Source of the DNA: Fidelibacterota bacterium
Lineage (GTDB): Bacteria; Fidelibacterota; Marinisomatia; Marinisomatales; UBA1611
DNA length: 53,179 nt
Assembly (NCBI GenBank): GCA_028101095.1
Contig: JAOHKG010000005.1
Coordinates: forward strand, 1-53,179
Direction: 5' to 3'
Shown here: positions 17,183-26,977 of the stretch, piece by piece
Position numbering within the stretch: the stretch's first letter is position 1
Layout: each line of letters starts with the position of its first letter
Program-made: the position numbers and the translations under genes
The notes under the pieces: generated by a model
Told to the model about the DNA's origin: nothing
The model's database searches: none
Seen by the model: only the letters and a program-made list of their open reading frames with translations

Positions 17183-20100
17183 ATGAATTTTATAAATATT
17201 AAATCAAAAGAAAGATTTCCGACATTAATACTATTTGTAATGTTTTTTAGTATTGTAGCAGCAAGTATTACGGGTTCTACTATAAAGGATTCTACTTTCC
17301 TTACTTACTTTGAAAAATCTTATCTTCCCATTATGTATGTTATTATTGCAATAACAATGACAGCTGTAATCTATTTTTATAAAAAGCTCTCTTTTCAAAA
17401 AGATCAAACTAATGTAATTCTATCTACTAGCTTAATATCCTTAGTATTGATTTCATTTTTCAAAGATAACCTAATGGGATGGTATATTCCTTTTTTTTAT
17501 GTTTTCATTGATATTATCTCAATTATATCGATTATGCAATTCTGGGTGCTTGCAGGTGAAATTTTCGATTCACGTCAAGCAAAAAGAATATTTACATTTA
17601 TTTTAGCTGGTGGATCATTTGCTGGTATAATCGCGGGTTATGGAATAAGGCCTTTTACAGCTTTTTATGGAACATCTAGTCTAATTAACCTAACTTTATT
17701 TTTTATTATTCTAACAATGCTAATGTCCATATTAATAAAACCATATAGAGGGACTGTTAATTTAGAAGAAGAGAAAATTCAAATTAAGGGTAATATAAAA
17801 ATAAATAGAATATCCTCATATACTAAACATATTGCCTTACTAATTGCTCTATCCTCATTTATTTCAAAGATAATTGATTATCAGTTTAAAATGACTGCAG
17901 CGAACACCTACCATTCAGAAGCTGAGCTGGTAAATTTTTTCGGTACTTATTATGCTTCAACAGGATTTTTCACATTAATAATGCAATTTTTTGCGACAGG
18001 ATTACTTCTCAATCGCTTTGGAATTCTAGCAGGCCTTCTTCTGTTACCGTTTGCAGTACTATTTGGATCAATGGGTTTTGTGTTAATCGGAACTTTAGGC
18101 GCAGTTTATATAACTAAATTTTCCGATCAAGTAATTAAGTTTTCAACAAATAGTACAACGCAAGAAATTTTATGGTTGCCACTATCTTCAAATTATAAAA
18201 AACAGATAAAACCAACTATTGATGGTTCTTTAAAATCAATTTTTGAAGGTTTAGCGGGAATACTTATCTTTACAATTATCTATTTTAATATTATACCAGA
18301 ATCAAAAATCCACTTGTTAAGTTTTATTACTATTTTTAGTGCAATAATATGGATATGGAATAGCTTTAAATTAAAAGAAGGTTACATCTCATCTCTTGTG
18401 AGATCAATTGAGAATAGACAGTTAAATTTAGATAAAACTGAGATTGATATTAAAGATGCTCATACTGTACAGACTATAGAAAACAGCCTTGAAACAGAAA
18501 ATGAGTTAAAACAATTATTTACCATAGATTTACTGTGGAGGATCCCTTTACATCCATGGCAAAGAACAATTCGTTCGCTGTTTATGAATTCTACTTTAGC
18601 TGTTAAACGTGGAATACTAGAACTAACCTGGATCAATAAAAAAATTATTCCTGACAATTATATAGTAAAACTTATTTCAGATAAAAATGAGTTAACGCCA
18701 AGTGCCATAAGATGTGCATACGAAAGAGATATTAAAAATTTAGAAGAAATTATTCAACCTCTACTTTATCATGCTTCAGCTTCTATTTCATCATCCGTAG
18801 CTGTTATAATGTTAAAGAAGAGCAATAAAAATAGAAAAAGTAGATCAATTCTCGATGATATTATATCAAAAGGAAATCAACAAGATCTTTTGAGTCTTTT
18901 ATTAAATATCCAAGACCATCCAATTTGCATTAAAAGTGATGATCTAATAAATATTTATATCAACGGAGATTATTTAATAAAAAATAATGTTTTAAAAATA
19001 TTAATTGAAAGACCTGATATTTTATTTTTTGAAATTATATTTGAAGCTTTATTAATTCCAGCGACTCGGAAGAATGCAAAAAGAGCGTTGACTGTTAGCA
19101 ATAACAACCCATATAAAAAACATCTTTTATCAATTTTAATGAATCCGACTGCAAATAAAAATTCAAAAATTCAAATACTTAGAATCATTGACCATTTAGA
19201 AACATCAATAATATTTATTGATAAAATTATTTCATTTTTAGAAAATATGGATTTAATAATGGTCGAAGAATCTTCTGATACCTTATTGAAGCTATCTAAA
19301 ATAACTGACTTTAATAAATCGACTTTTTTAAAAATTAATAAAAATATAGATACTTTAGCATTGAGGACTCTAAAGTTGTTGCACTTTAAAAAAATAATAG
19401 AAACTCAGAGTAATTCAGAACTACTAACCAATCATATAAATAGTGATATCCAAAATCTTATTGTAATTATGATAAAACTCGGCACTTTAAATAATCCAAA
19501 AGTGCCTGTCGAAAATTATATACGATATATTAAAACTAATGATAAAAAAATTTTACCATCAGTTCTTGAATTAGTTGAAAGTACATTTTCGAATGAAGCA
19601 AGAAGAGTACTTCTTCCATTGATAGACCCAGATTCAAATATCAATCTTTTTAGTCAAAAATTCATAGAAGGAATAGAGTTGAATGAGGAGAATTTTTTAA
19701 TTAATTGGATACAAAGTTCACATCAATGGAAAATAGTAATCTCATTAGAATACCTTTTGAAAGAGGAAAAAGTTTCAATTTTAAAAAATATAAAGTGGAA
19801 AAAGATTTATAATTTTGATTATACTTTTTTTAATTCTAATCAAATTAATTATTTGAAAAGAAACTTTACTTACAAAGAAATAGCCATAAATAGGAAAAAT
19901 AATATGTATTCAATTCTTGAAAAAACTTTGATATTAAAATCAGTTGAACTTTTCCAAGAGATCCCTGGTGAAGTACTTTCAAATATTGCTCAAATTTCTA
20001 AAGAGCTAAATTTAGAGGCAGGACAAAGTATCTTTATGGAGGGAGATCATGGGGATTCCTTATACATAATAATTGATGGCGGGGTAAGTATTATAAAAGA

Positions 20101-20338
20101 AAAAAAAGAAATTGCATTGCTTGGACATGGTAATTGTATTGGCGAGATGGCTCTTCTCGACCAAGAACCTAGGTCTGCAGATGCTATTTGTATCAAAGAT
20201 TCTATATTATTAGAAATCGATCAGTTAGGTTTCTACGAATTGATGGCAAGCAATGATGTGATAATGAAACAAATCATAAGAATACTTACAAAAAGACTAA
20301 GAGAAACAAATAAAAAGCTTACCGTAGGCTTGAAATAA
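17183..20338 (+). CDS. Fusion: ATP/ADP-translocase-like membrane domain, helical repeats, cNMP-binding domain
   Basis: This is a 1051-residue multidomain inner-membrane protein. Residues about 10-400 form 10-12 helices resembling the NTT/TLC nucleotide-transporter (MFS-like) family; QFWVLAGEIFDSRQAKRIF is typical. Residues about 430-880 are soluble and helix-rich, fitting HEAT-like repeats. Residues about 915-1040 form a cyclic-nucleotide-binding domain with the phosphate-binding cassette GEMALLDQEPRSADA (987-1001), including the conserved Arg. The layout suggests transport or sensing gated by cAMP or a related ligand. Similar fusions are known in some environmental bacteria, but substrate and ligand are unproven. 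The end overlaps the convergent acs gene by 20 bases. Confidence 0.88.
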   Translation: MNFINIKSKERFPTLILFVMFFSIVAASITGSTIKDSTFLTYFEKSYLPIMYVIIAITMTAVIYFYKKLSFQKDQTNVILSTSLISLVLISFFKDNLMGWYIPFFYVFIDIISIISIMQFWVLAGEIFDSRQAKRIFTFILAGGSFAGIIAGYGIRPFTAFYGTSSLINLTLFFIILTMLMSILIKPYRGTVNLEEEKIQIKGNIKINRISSYTKHIALLIALSSFISKIIDYQFKMTAANTYHSEAELVNFFGTYYASTGFFTLIMQFFATGLLLNRFGILAGLLLLPFAVLFGSMGFVLIGTLGAVYITKFSDQVIKFSTNSTTQEILWLPLSSNYKKQIKPTIDGSLKSIFEGLAGILIFTIIYFNIIPESKIHLLSFITIFSAIIWIWNSFKLKEGYISSLVRSIENRQLNLDKTEIDIKDAHTVQTIENSLETENELKQLFTIDLLWRIPLHPWQRTIRSLFMNSTLAVKRGILELTWINKKIIPDNYIVKLISDKNELTPSAIRCAYERDIKNLEEIIQPLLYHASASISSSVAVIMLKKSNKNRKSRSILDDIISKGNQQDLLSLLLNIQDHPICIKSDDLINIYINGDYLIKNNVLKILIERPDILFFEIIFEALLIPATRKNAKRALTVSNNNPYKKHLLSILMNPTANKNSKIQILRIIDHLETSIIFIDKIISFLENMDLIMVEESSDTLLKLSKITDFNKSTFLKINKNIDTLALRTLKLLHFKKIIETQSNSELLTNHINSDIQNLIVIMIKLGTLNNPKVPVENYIRYIKTNDKKILPSVLELVESTFSNEARRVLLPLIDPDSNINLFSQKFIEGIELNEENFLINWIQSSHQWKIVISLEYLLKEEKVSILKNIKWKKIYNFDYTFFNSNQINYLKRNFTYKEIAINRKNNMYSILEKTLILKSVELFQEIPGEVLSNIAQISKELNLEAGQSIFMEGDHGDSLYIIIDGGVSIIKEKKEIALLGHGNCIGEMALLDQEPRSADAICIKDSILLEIDQLGFYELMASNDVIMKQIIRILTKRLRETNKKLTVGLK

Positions 20339-22223
20339 TATCTTTAACTATTCCTGGGTCTGCCAAGGTTGTAATATCTCCAAGATTTTCAAAGTCACCT
20401 TCCGAAATTTTTCTTAATATTCTCCTCATGATTTTACCAGATCTTGTTTTGGGCAATGATGGAGTAAAGTGAATTTTATCTGGTTTCGCATGTGGGCCAA
20501 TCTCTTTTGTTACTGAATCTAAAATTTGATTATAAATCATGTCATCTGGCTCTAAACCAGTCATTAAGGTCACAAAAGCACATATAGCATGCCCCTTAAC
20601 ATCATGAGTATATCCAACAACTGCTGCTTCAGCTACACCATTAGCTTTGCCAATGGCTCCCTCTACTTCTGCAGTACCAATATTATGACCTGAAACACAT
20701 AATATATCATCAACTCTTCCAGTTATCCAATAGTATCCATCTCTGTCTCTTTTTGCACCATCTCCGGTAAAATAGTATCCAGGGAATTTTGAAAAGTACA
20801 CATCAATAAAACGTTTATGATCACCATATATTGTTCTCATTTGACCTGGCCACGAATTTTTGATTGCCAATAATCCTGAAACATTATTACCTAAAATCTC
20901 TTCACCTTCATCCGTTAACAATACTGGCTCAATTCCAAAAAATGGAAAGGTTGCAGACCCTGGTTTTGTTGGGGTGACGTTGGGTATTGGCGTTATCAAG
21001 ATTCCACCAGTTTCTGTTTGCCACCAAGTATCTACAATTGGACAATTATTTTTTCCTATTATTCTGCTATACCAATTCCATTCTGGTTCTTTTATGGGTT
21101 CGCCAACTGTACCCAATAATCTTAAAGATCTTAAATCTTTATTATTAACCCATTTATTCCCTTCTTTCATCAATGCTCTTAAAGCTGTTGGAGCAGTATA
21201 AAATTGATTTACTTTGTGTTTATCAACGATTTCCCAAAACCGACCATAATCTGGATAATTTGGAACTCCTTCAAACATTAACGTTGTGGCGCGGTTTGAT
21301 AATGGTCCGTAAACTATATAAGAGTGCCCTGTTATCCAACCAAGGTCAGCAGTACACCAATAAATATCACCTGGCTTGTAATCAAAAACAATTTCATGAG
21401 TATACGAAGCATATACTAAATAGCCTCCAGTTGTATGCATTACACCTTTTGGTTTTCCTGTTGATCCTGATGTATACAAGATGAATAAAGGATCCTCTGA
21501 ACTCATTTTTTCAGGTTTACATTTTGAAGAGACATTTGAAATCGCTTCATGCCACCAAATATCTTTTTTATTATCCATATGTACAGGTTCTCCCGTCCGG
21601 CGCACAACAATAACATGGTTAATTGAAGGAGTTTCTTTCACAGCATTATCTGCATTTTTTTTCATGAAAATATTCTGTTTTTCGCCTCTTACTCCTGTAT
21701 CTTGAGTTACTAATACTTTACATTTAGAATCATTTATTCGGTCTCTTAGTGAGTCACTAGAGAAAGCTCCAAAAACAACTGAATGAACCGCACCAATCCT
21801 AGCACAAGCTAAAACCGCTATTGCTAATTCAGGTATCATTTGCATGTAAAGACATACTCTATCACCTTTTTTAACATTTAAATCTTTTAGAGCATTCGCA
21901 AACTCAGAAACCTTTTTTAGAAGTTCATTATAAGTAAAGGATCTAGAGTGGTCAGGGTCATTCCCTTCCCAGATAATTGCAATTTCGTTACCAAAACCAT
22001 TTTCTATATGCCGATCTAAGCAATTATATGAAGCATTGATCTCACCGCCGATAAACCATTCTATTTCACCTTTAACAAAATCAGAACTCTTAGTTTTATT
22101 CCACTTCTTATACCAGTTTAAGCGTTCAGCTTTTTCATCCCAAAAATTTTCAGAGGATTGGATAGATTTTTTATAAGATATTTTATATTTTTCTAAACTA
22201 TCAATATTATCATTAATCTTCAT
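20319..22223 (-). CDS. acs: Acetyl-CoA synthetase (AMP-forming)
   Basis: This 634-residue enzyme makes acetyl-CoA from acetate, ATP and CoA through an acetyl-AMP intermediate. Adenylation motifs are intact: ILYTSGSTGKPKGVMHTTGG (A3), WWQTETGG (A5), YYFTGDGAKRDRDGYYWITG (A7-A8), and the catalytic Lys in PKTRSGKIMRR (A10), which is the usual site of regulatory acetylation. Length is typical of Acs. A TAGGAG site precedes the ATG at 22223. The thioesterase gene lies 18 bases upstream, so both acyl-CoA genes share a transcript. Confidence 0.97.
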   Translation of the reverse strand: MKINDNIDSLEKYKISYKKSIQSSENFWDEKAERLNWYKKWNKTKSSDFVKGEIEWFIGGEINASYNCLDRHIENGFGNEIAIIWEGNDPDHSRSFTYNELLKKVSEFANALKDLNVKKGDRVCLYMQMIPELAIAVLACARIGAVHSVVFGAFSSDSLRDRINDSKCKVLVTQDTGVRGEKQNIFMKKNADNAVKETPSINHVIVVRRTGEPVHMDNKKDIWWHEAISNVSSKCKPEKMSSEDPLFILYTSGSTGKPKGVMHTTGGYLVYASYTHEIVFDYKPGDIYWCTADLGWITGHSYIVYGPLSNRATTLMFEGVPNYPDYGRFWEIVDKHKVNQFYTAPTALRALMKEGNKWVNNKDLRSLRLLGTVGEPIKEPEWNWYSRIIGKNNCPIVDTWWQTETGGILITPIPNVTPTKPGSATFPFFGIEPVLLTDEGEEILGNNVSGLLAIKNSWPGQMRTIYGDHKRFIDVYFSKFPGYYFTGDGAKRDRDGYYWITGRVDDILCVSGHNIGTAEVEGAIGKANGVAEAAVVGYTHDVKGHAICAFVTLMTGLEPDDMIYNQILDSVTKEIGPHAKPDKIHFTPSLPKTRSGKIMRRILRKISEGDFENLGDITTLADPGIVKDIISSLR

Positions 22224-22241
22224 CTCTTAACTCCTAAATTT

Positions 22242-22634
22242 TTAAATTATTAATTTATTGTGACGAATTTTCTCAAAAGTTCCATCTTTTTTTTTCTTAA
22301 CTGAAACAAATGTAAATATCGCCGTGCAAGCTAAAATCTTATCTATTTTATGAGATTCTTTATATGCATTTATTTGAATAATAATTGATGAGCTTCCCGC
22401 TTTTGTTACTTTTGCTTCAAAGTTTACCCAATTCCCTACGTAAACAGGTTCTTTAAACTCTATGGCATCAATTGCTCTAGTGAGAGCAAGTTCTGCTTCT
22501 GTATCTTTTAAAAATCTATGAACAGATTTTGAGGCAGCAATATCCATCCAAGAGACCATTTGTCCACCAAATAACGTACCAACAACATTTGCATCTTGTG
22601 GCATTACGAGTTGAGAATATCTTGTTATTACCAT
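22242..22634 (-). CDS. Acyl-CoA thioesterase, hotdog fold (YciA/BACH type)
   Basis: This 130-residue single-hotdog thioesterase hydrolyses acyl-CoA in the cytoplasm. The signature NVVGTLFGGQMVSWMDIAAS (residues about 15-35) includes the conserved helix start and catalytic Asp. EFKEPVYVGNWVNFEAKV follows, typical of the cytosolic acyl-CoA hydrolase group. It is immediately upstream of acs, which suggests balancing of acetyl- or acyl-CoA pools. Chain-length preference cannot be read from the sequence. Confidence 0.93.
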   Translation of the reverse strand: MVITRYSQLVMPQDANVVGTLFGGQMVSWMDIAASKSVHRFLKDTEAELALTRAIDAIEFKEPVYVGNWVNFEAKVTKAGSSSIIIQINAYKESHKIDKILACTAIFTFVSVKKKKDGTFEKIRHNKLII

Positions 22635-22701
22635 TTAAATTCCTTTTTGAATCATATTGAAAATATAATTTTTTTTATTTTATATTTAAACTAGAAAAAA
22701 A

Positions 22702-23973
22702 TTAAGAAAAATCCATTGCATCTTTTTCTCCTTGGACAAAATCAACTTTATGCAAAAAAACTGCGCCAAGTAAGAATAATATTAATATTGATAATATTCC
22801 AAAACGTACATTTCCAGTCTGCAGTGTTACCCAACCCATTAATAATGGTCCAAAAATAGAAGCAAACTTACCTAGCATATTAAAAAAGCCAAAAAATTCT
22901 GTTTCTTTATTTTTAGGTATTAGTTTTGCATACATACTACGACTTAAAGCCTGTATGCCACCTTGAAATAACCCAATTATTGCAGCTAATAAGTAAAGAT
23001 GTAGCTTCGTCGTCATAAAATATGCTAAAAAAGTAACTATTGAGTATCCTGCTATTGCAACAAATATAGCATTTTTACCACCAATTTTATTTGCAAAAAA
23101 GTTATAAAGTATAGCAGCTGGAAAAGCAATAAACTGCACCATAAGTAATGCGATGATTAGATCTGATGTTTCAAAACCAAGTGATGAAGCCATTTTTACA
23201 GTCATTTTTATTATTGTATCTACTCCATCTATATAGAGCCAATATGCTAAGAGAAATGTTCCAACAACTTTCATTTTTTTAATTTGGTGAAAAGTAGAGA
23301 GTAATTGTTTATACCCTTCACGAAATGCTTTCCTTAGAGGGACTGAGTTTTCAATTATTGGTTCAGGAACAAAAAGTATTATTGGAATAGTGAAAACAAT
23401 CCACCATAAAGCAACGGTTATAAAAGAAATTCTAATTGCTGTTTCAGGATTAGGTATGCCAAATATTTGTGGATGTAAATACATCAGTACATTTATCGAA
23501 AATAAAAGTCCACCTCCCAAATATCCAAACGCATATCCTAAGGATGAAACATAGTTCCAGTCTTTTTTTGTAGATACATCAGTTAAAAGCGAATCATAAA
23601 ATATATTTCCTGACATAAATCCTATTGTAGCCAATACATAGATTATTGAAGCTAACTGCCAATCGCCCTGTTCAACCATGAATAAACCACTTGTCATTAT
23701 TGCTCCAAAAAATGCAAAAATGATAAGAAATTTTTTCTTTGCTGACCCTCTATCTGCTACTGCTCCCAAAAAAGGTGAAATACATGCCACTATAATTGAG
23801 GCCACTGAATTCGCTAAACCAAGATGGTACGTACTCTGCACAACATCAGATGGATTAGACCAATATTTTTCAAAAAAGATTGGGAAAAATCCAGCTGCAA
23901 CAGTTGTAGAGAATGTTGAATTTGCCCAATCATATAATGCCCAGCTCAAAACTTTCTTTTTTTTAATTAACAT
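22702..23973 (-). CDS. UMF1 family MFS transporter
   Basis: This 423-residue transporter has 12 predicted helices. The start WALYDWANSTFSTTVAAGFF (residues about 11-30) is the hallmark of the UMF1/Vps22-like branch of the major facilitator superfamily. The second hallmark, QALSRSMYAKLIP, is present near residue 345. Fungal relatives (Atg22) export amino acids from vacuoles; bacterial substrates are mostly unknown. The ATG at 23973 directly follows the stop of the barrel gene with no gap. The operon context with a NamZ-like muramidase suggests import of amino sugar or peptide fragments, an inference only. Confidence 0.92.
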   Translation of the reverse strand: MLIKKKKVLSWALYDWANSTFSTTVAAGFFPIFFEKYWSNPSDVVQSTYHLGLANSVASIIVACISPFLGAVADRGSAKKKFLIIFAFFGAIMTSGLFMVEQGDWQLASIIYVLATIGFMSGNIFYDSLLTDVSTKKDWNYVSSLGYAFGYLGGGLLFSINVLMYLHPQIFGIPNPETAIRISFITVALWWIVFTIPIILFVPEPIIENSVPLRKAFREGYKQLLSTFHQIKKMKVVGTFLLAYWLYIDGVDTIIKMTVKMASSLGFETSDLIIALLMVQFIAFPAAILYNFFANKIGGKNAIFVAIAGYSIVTFLAYFMTTKLHLYLLAAIIGLFQGGIQALSRSMYAKLIPKNKETEFFGFFNMLGKFASIFGPLLMGWVTLQTGNVRFGILSILILFLLGAVFLHKVDFVQGEKDAMDFS

Positions 23974-25564
23974 TTACCAACCTTGGAAATATGTTGTTAT
24001 TCCACTAAAAAGATTAAGATATTCATAGGTATTATTTGAAATTAAACTTTTATTAAATCCAATATATATATCAAAAGAGATTGGTCCAATTCTATTATTA
24101 GAAACTGAATTTAGTATCCAAAATTCTGAACCTACTTCTGAGAATTCTAATGCAGAGGTATAACTTTTATGTGACTCCATCCAATTATCCCAATCATTAC
24201 TTTTTGATAAATACCTGTCTTTACTTTTTGCTGTATAATTCAGATTATATTTCATCAAAAAACCGGTTTTTACCTAGTTCTATTTCACCACCTGTTTTTA
24301 CTATTAATTTTACTCCTTGATTATATTTATAAGTATTACCTACGTATTTTAGTATGGAGTCAGGGTTAGTATGACCACCTGAAAATAAATGTGCTGGTGT
24401 ATTTAATATAGCATCTGCTCCAAATTCAAATTCACTAAATAAAAAAAACCTAGAATCTTTTTTATATTTAAGTTTCCAATCTCCCATAAATCCTATAGAC
24501 CCTCTAAGAGTACCACTACCTATATTCAGTTCACTAAATTGTTTTGGTTTTTTTTCATTTATAAAAGGTGAAATTGTGGTTCCATAAGGAATAATTAATT
24601 TAAACATCCCATAAAAAGTATTTCCATTTTTTCTGGTTTTCCAAGCGGGTTCACCATTTAATAGAACAGTTGCTGTGATAGTGATATCGTCAATGCCAGA
24701 TGATATTTTTTCTTCAGGATAATAAAAAGCTACAAGCGAATCCAATGAGAGTGAATCAACTCCAGCTAACGCAGAAGGTTTAAATCCATCATCTACAATT
24801 AAATTATTTAATGGATCATCTTTAGAATGGAATACCCAATTGACAGAATAAGGACTACCATCACTGTAATAATAATCATATATCATCTTAATGGTTGAAC
24901 GGATATCTCTATGCAAATTATCAAAGTTATTAGAGCTTATAAAATTTTTGAATTCAGTTTTTGCGTAATTATGATATTCAATCAATGATTCTACATTGGA
25001 GGCCTTTCCAATACTGTAATTTGAGAAGTTCTGATTTATCAAATATTTATCATAAATTGAAGAAGAAAGTGAAATAGTGATTTCATCGGACATGCCATAA
25101 TCAATTTTAATTTTTTTACCAAAAAAAACCTTTTCTCTTCTTTCATTAAATAATCCCAATATAGATACAGTTTTATTAGTATCAAATCCTTCTTTTCCGA
25201 GGGTTGGTAAATTTTTACCATAATAAGTATTGAACTTTATAAGCCAGTCTTCTACAGAGTTAGCGGTATCTAAAATATCAGATCCTAAATAATTCAAATC
25301 GAATGTATTGGAAGTATCAATTTGAGTTGATCCAAGGTGATATAGGTCATAGTTCGAAAGAAAATCATTTTTTTCTCCATTTAATCCATTATTAAAATAT
25401 CTTTTACCAATTCCATTCATATTAAAATTTTGATTTTTAATATTCCAATTTCCCTCTGAATGGATTGTTCCGATTGATATTCTAAAAACATTTTTTGGTA
25501 CAGTTGGTAATATTTGAGATACCAACGGAATTAGTAAAAAAAAATATATTAGTAACGATATCAT
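23974..25564 (-). pseudogene. Predicted outer-membrane beta-barrel protein, frameshifted near its C-terminus
   Basis: Two frames encode one protein. The first runs from the ATG at 25564 (signal LLIYFFLLIPLVSQ) to a stop at 24245. The second covers 23974-24258. They join at a T6 run (A6 at 24257-24262 on the plus strand). With one T removed the reading continues GKNRFLMKYNLNYTAKS and gives 529 residues. The restored C-terminus has alternating strands and ends FQGW, with a terminal aromatic residue as in outer-membrane barrels. Amphipathic strands fill the C-terminal third. I know no exact family. The start overlaps the NamZ-like gene as ATGA and the end abuts the UMF1 gene. Confidence 0.72.
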
Positions 25565-26862
25565 TTATAGATTAAAAACTTTTGGCGAAACTCACTGAAC
25601 TTATATATATCTTGTGACCAAATTGCAGTAAGGTGCGAAGCTGGCTTTTTTTGCGCAGCCATTACTCTCAACTCATTTGTACCAAAAAGTTTGTCTATAT
25701 AATCATTTGCTTCCCATTGAAATTCTCTTGGATGTAATTGATTTATTAAGAAAAGAATAGATGTCGCAACTTTTAAAGGTTCAAAAGTATCTTTATTCTT
25801 TATGAAAATTTTTATTCCACTACAGGATTGACCATCATATTTAGGTACTCTTTTATGATAACTTGAACCATGTGGCCTGTAAGAAATCTCACTAAATTCA
25901 ACTCCTTCAAATAGTTTTGATCTTAGCTTTTCCAATAAAAAAGTAGTTGATAGCCAAGGGGCGCCTACAATTAGATAGGGAGTCTCTGTACCAAAACCAA
26001 TATTCATATTAGTACCTCTAAATATATCCATACCACTATAAGCTAATAATGTTTCTTCGTTTTGAATAGATGGTTTAGGGTTCTTCCAAACTAACGCTGT
26101 TTCAGAAAACCAATGATTACGATTCCAATTCGCCATAGGAACAACTGTTAAATCTACTTTTTTAGATTTATCAATCCATCCCATTTCATTAATCATTATA
26201 GAAATCTCTCCATATGTTAAACCATGTCTAATGGGTAAAAGATGATATGATTCATAGGATTGATATTCTGTTCTAGGTATAGGCCCTTCTAAAATATCTC
26301 CTCTAATAGGATTAGGTCTATCTAATAGAATAACGGGTACTTTATGATTTGATGCGGCTTCAAATACTTTTGACATTGTTGCTATATATGTTGCATACCT
26401 ACTGCCTGTATCTTGAAAATCAACAAGTAAAAAATCAACCTCATCCATTACCCAATGAGGAGGATAAACGTAAGTATCAAATAGATCTATTATAGGAGCT
26501 TCATGGAGAGGTTCTACACCTTCTCTGCCAATTAAAGTTGATCTTTTATCATCAACGCCCCACAAACCATTTTCAAATGTTAAGATAAATAAAACATTAG
26601 AATTATTAGCTTTATGAATTAGATCTAAAAGATGCTTCCCATTTCTGTTCACTGCTGTATGATTTGTTAAAATTGCAATTTTTTTATTTTCAAACGGCTC
26701 AAAATCCATCTGCTCAATTATATCTAATCCAGTATATGTGTTTTCAAAAAAAGAAAGATCTGGTATGGGAAGAATTATTGAATTTTCAAATTTTACTTTT
26801 GGAATATCAGATCCATATAATAATGATGACAGAATTATTATAAATATTTTTTTTGTAAACAT
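25561..26862 (-). CDS. DUF1343/NamZ-like exo-beta-N-acetylmuramidase, secreted
   Basis: This 433-residue protein (ATG at 26862; a TTG three codons earlier is possible) has a signal peptide of about 17 residues (IFIIILSSLLYG). Family blocks are clear: ILTNHTAV, LLVDFQDTGSRYATYI, LDRPNPIRG...EGPI, PIRHGLTYGEI, GMDIFRGTNMNIGFGTETP and IVGAPWL. NamZ removes MurNAc from the non-reducing end of peptidoglycan fragments. The conserved EHG of the family reads ENG here (TFENGLWG), keeping the acidic residue believed to be catalytic. It is first in the operon with the barrel protein and the UMF1 transporter. Confidence 0.88.
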   Translation of the reverse strand: MFTKKIFIIILSSLLYGSDIPKVKFENSIILPIPDLSFFENTYTGLDIIEQMDFEPFENKKIAILTNHTAVNRNGKHLLDLIHKANNSNVLFILTFENGLWGVDDKRSTLIGREGVEPLHEAPIIDLFDTYVYPPHWVMDEVDFLLVDFQDTGSRYATYIATMSKVFEAASNHKVPVILLDRPNPIRGDILEGPIPRTEYQSYESYHLLPIRHGLTYGEISIMINEMGWIDKSKKVDLTVVPMANWNRNHWFSETALVWKNPKPSIQNEETLLAYSGMDIFRGTNMNIGFGTETPYLIVGAPWLSTTFLLEKLRSKLFEGVEFSEISYRPHGSSYHKRVPKYDGQSCSGIKIFIKNKDTFEPLKVATSILFLINQLHPREFQWEANDYIDKLFGTNELRVMAAQKKPASHLTAIWSQDIYKFSEFRQKFLIYK

Positions 26863-26977
26863 TTTTTTCAATCAAATTTAATTAATAGAAAGCAAAACTA
26901 TTTTGTATTGTAAACTATATTTATTTTGATTCAAAAGGTTGATTTTAATTTTTTTATGTGGCAGATTTAGATTACAT

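Noticed and set aside
20860-21705. Three plus-strand ORFs opposite acs
   Set aside because: Shadow frames of the well-supported acs gene with no ribosome site or family resemblance.
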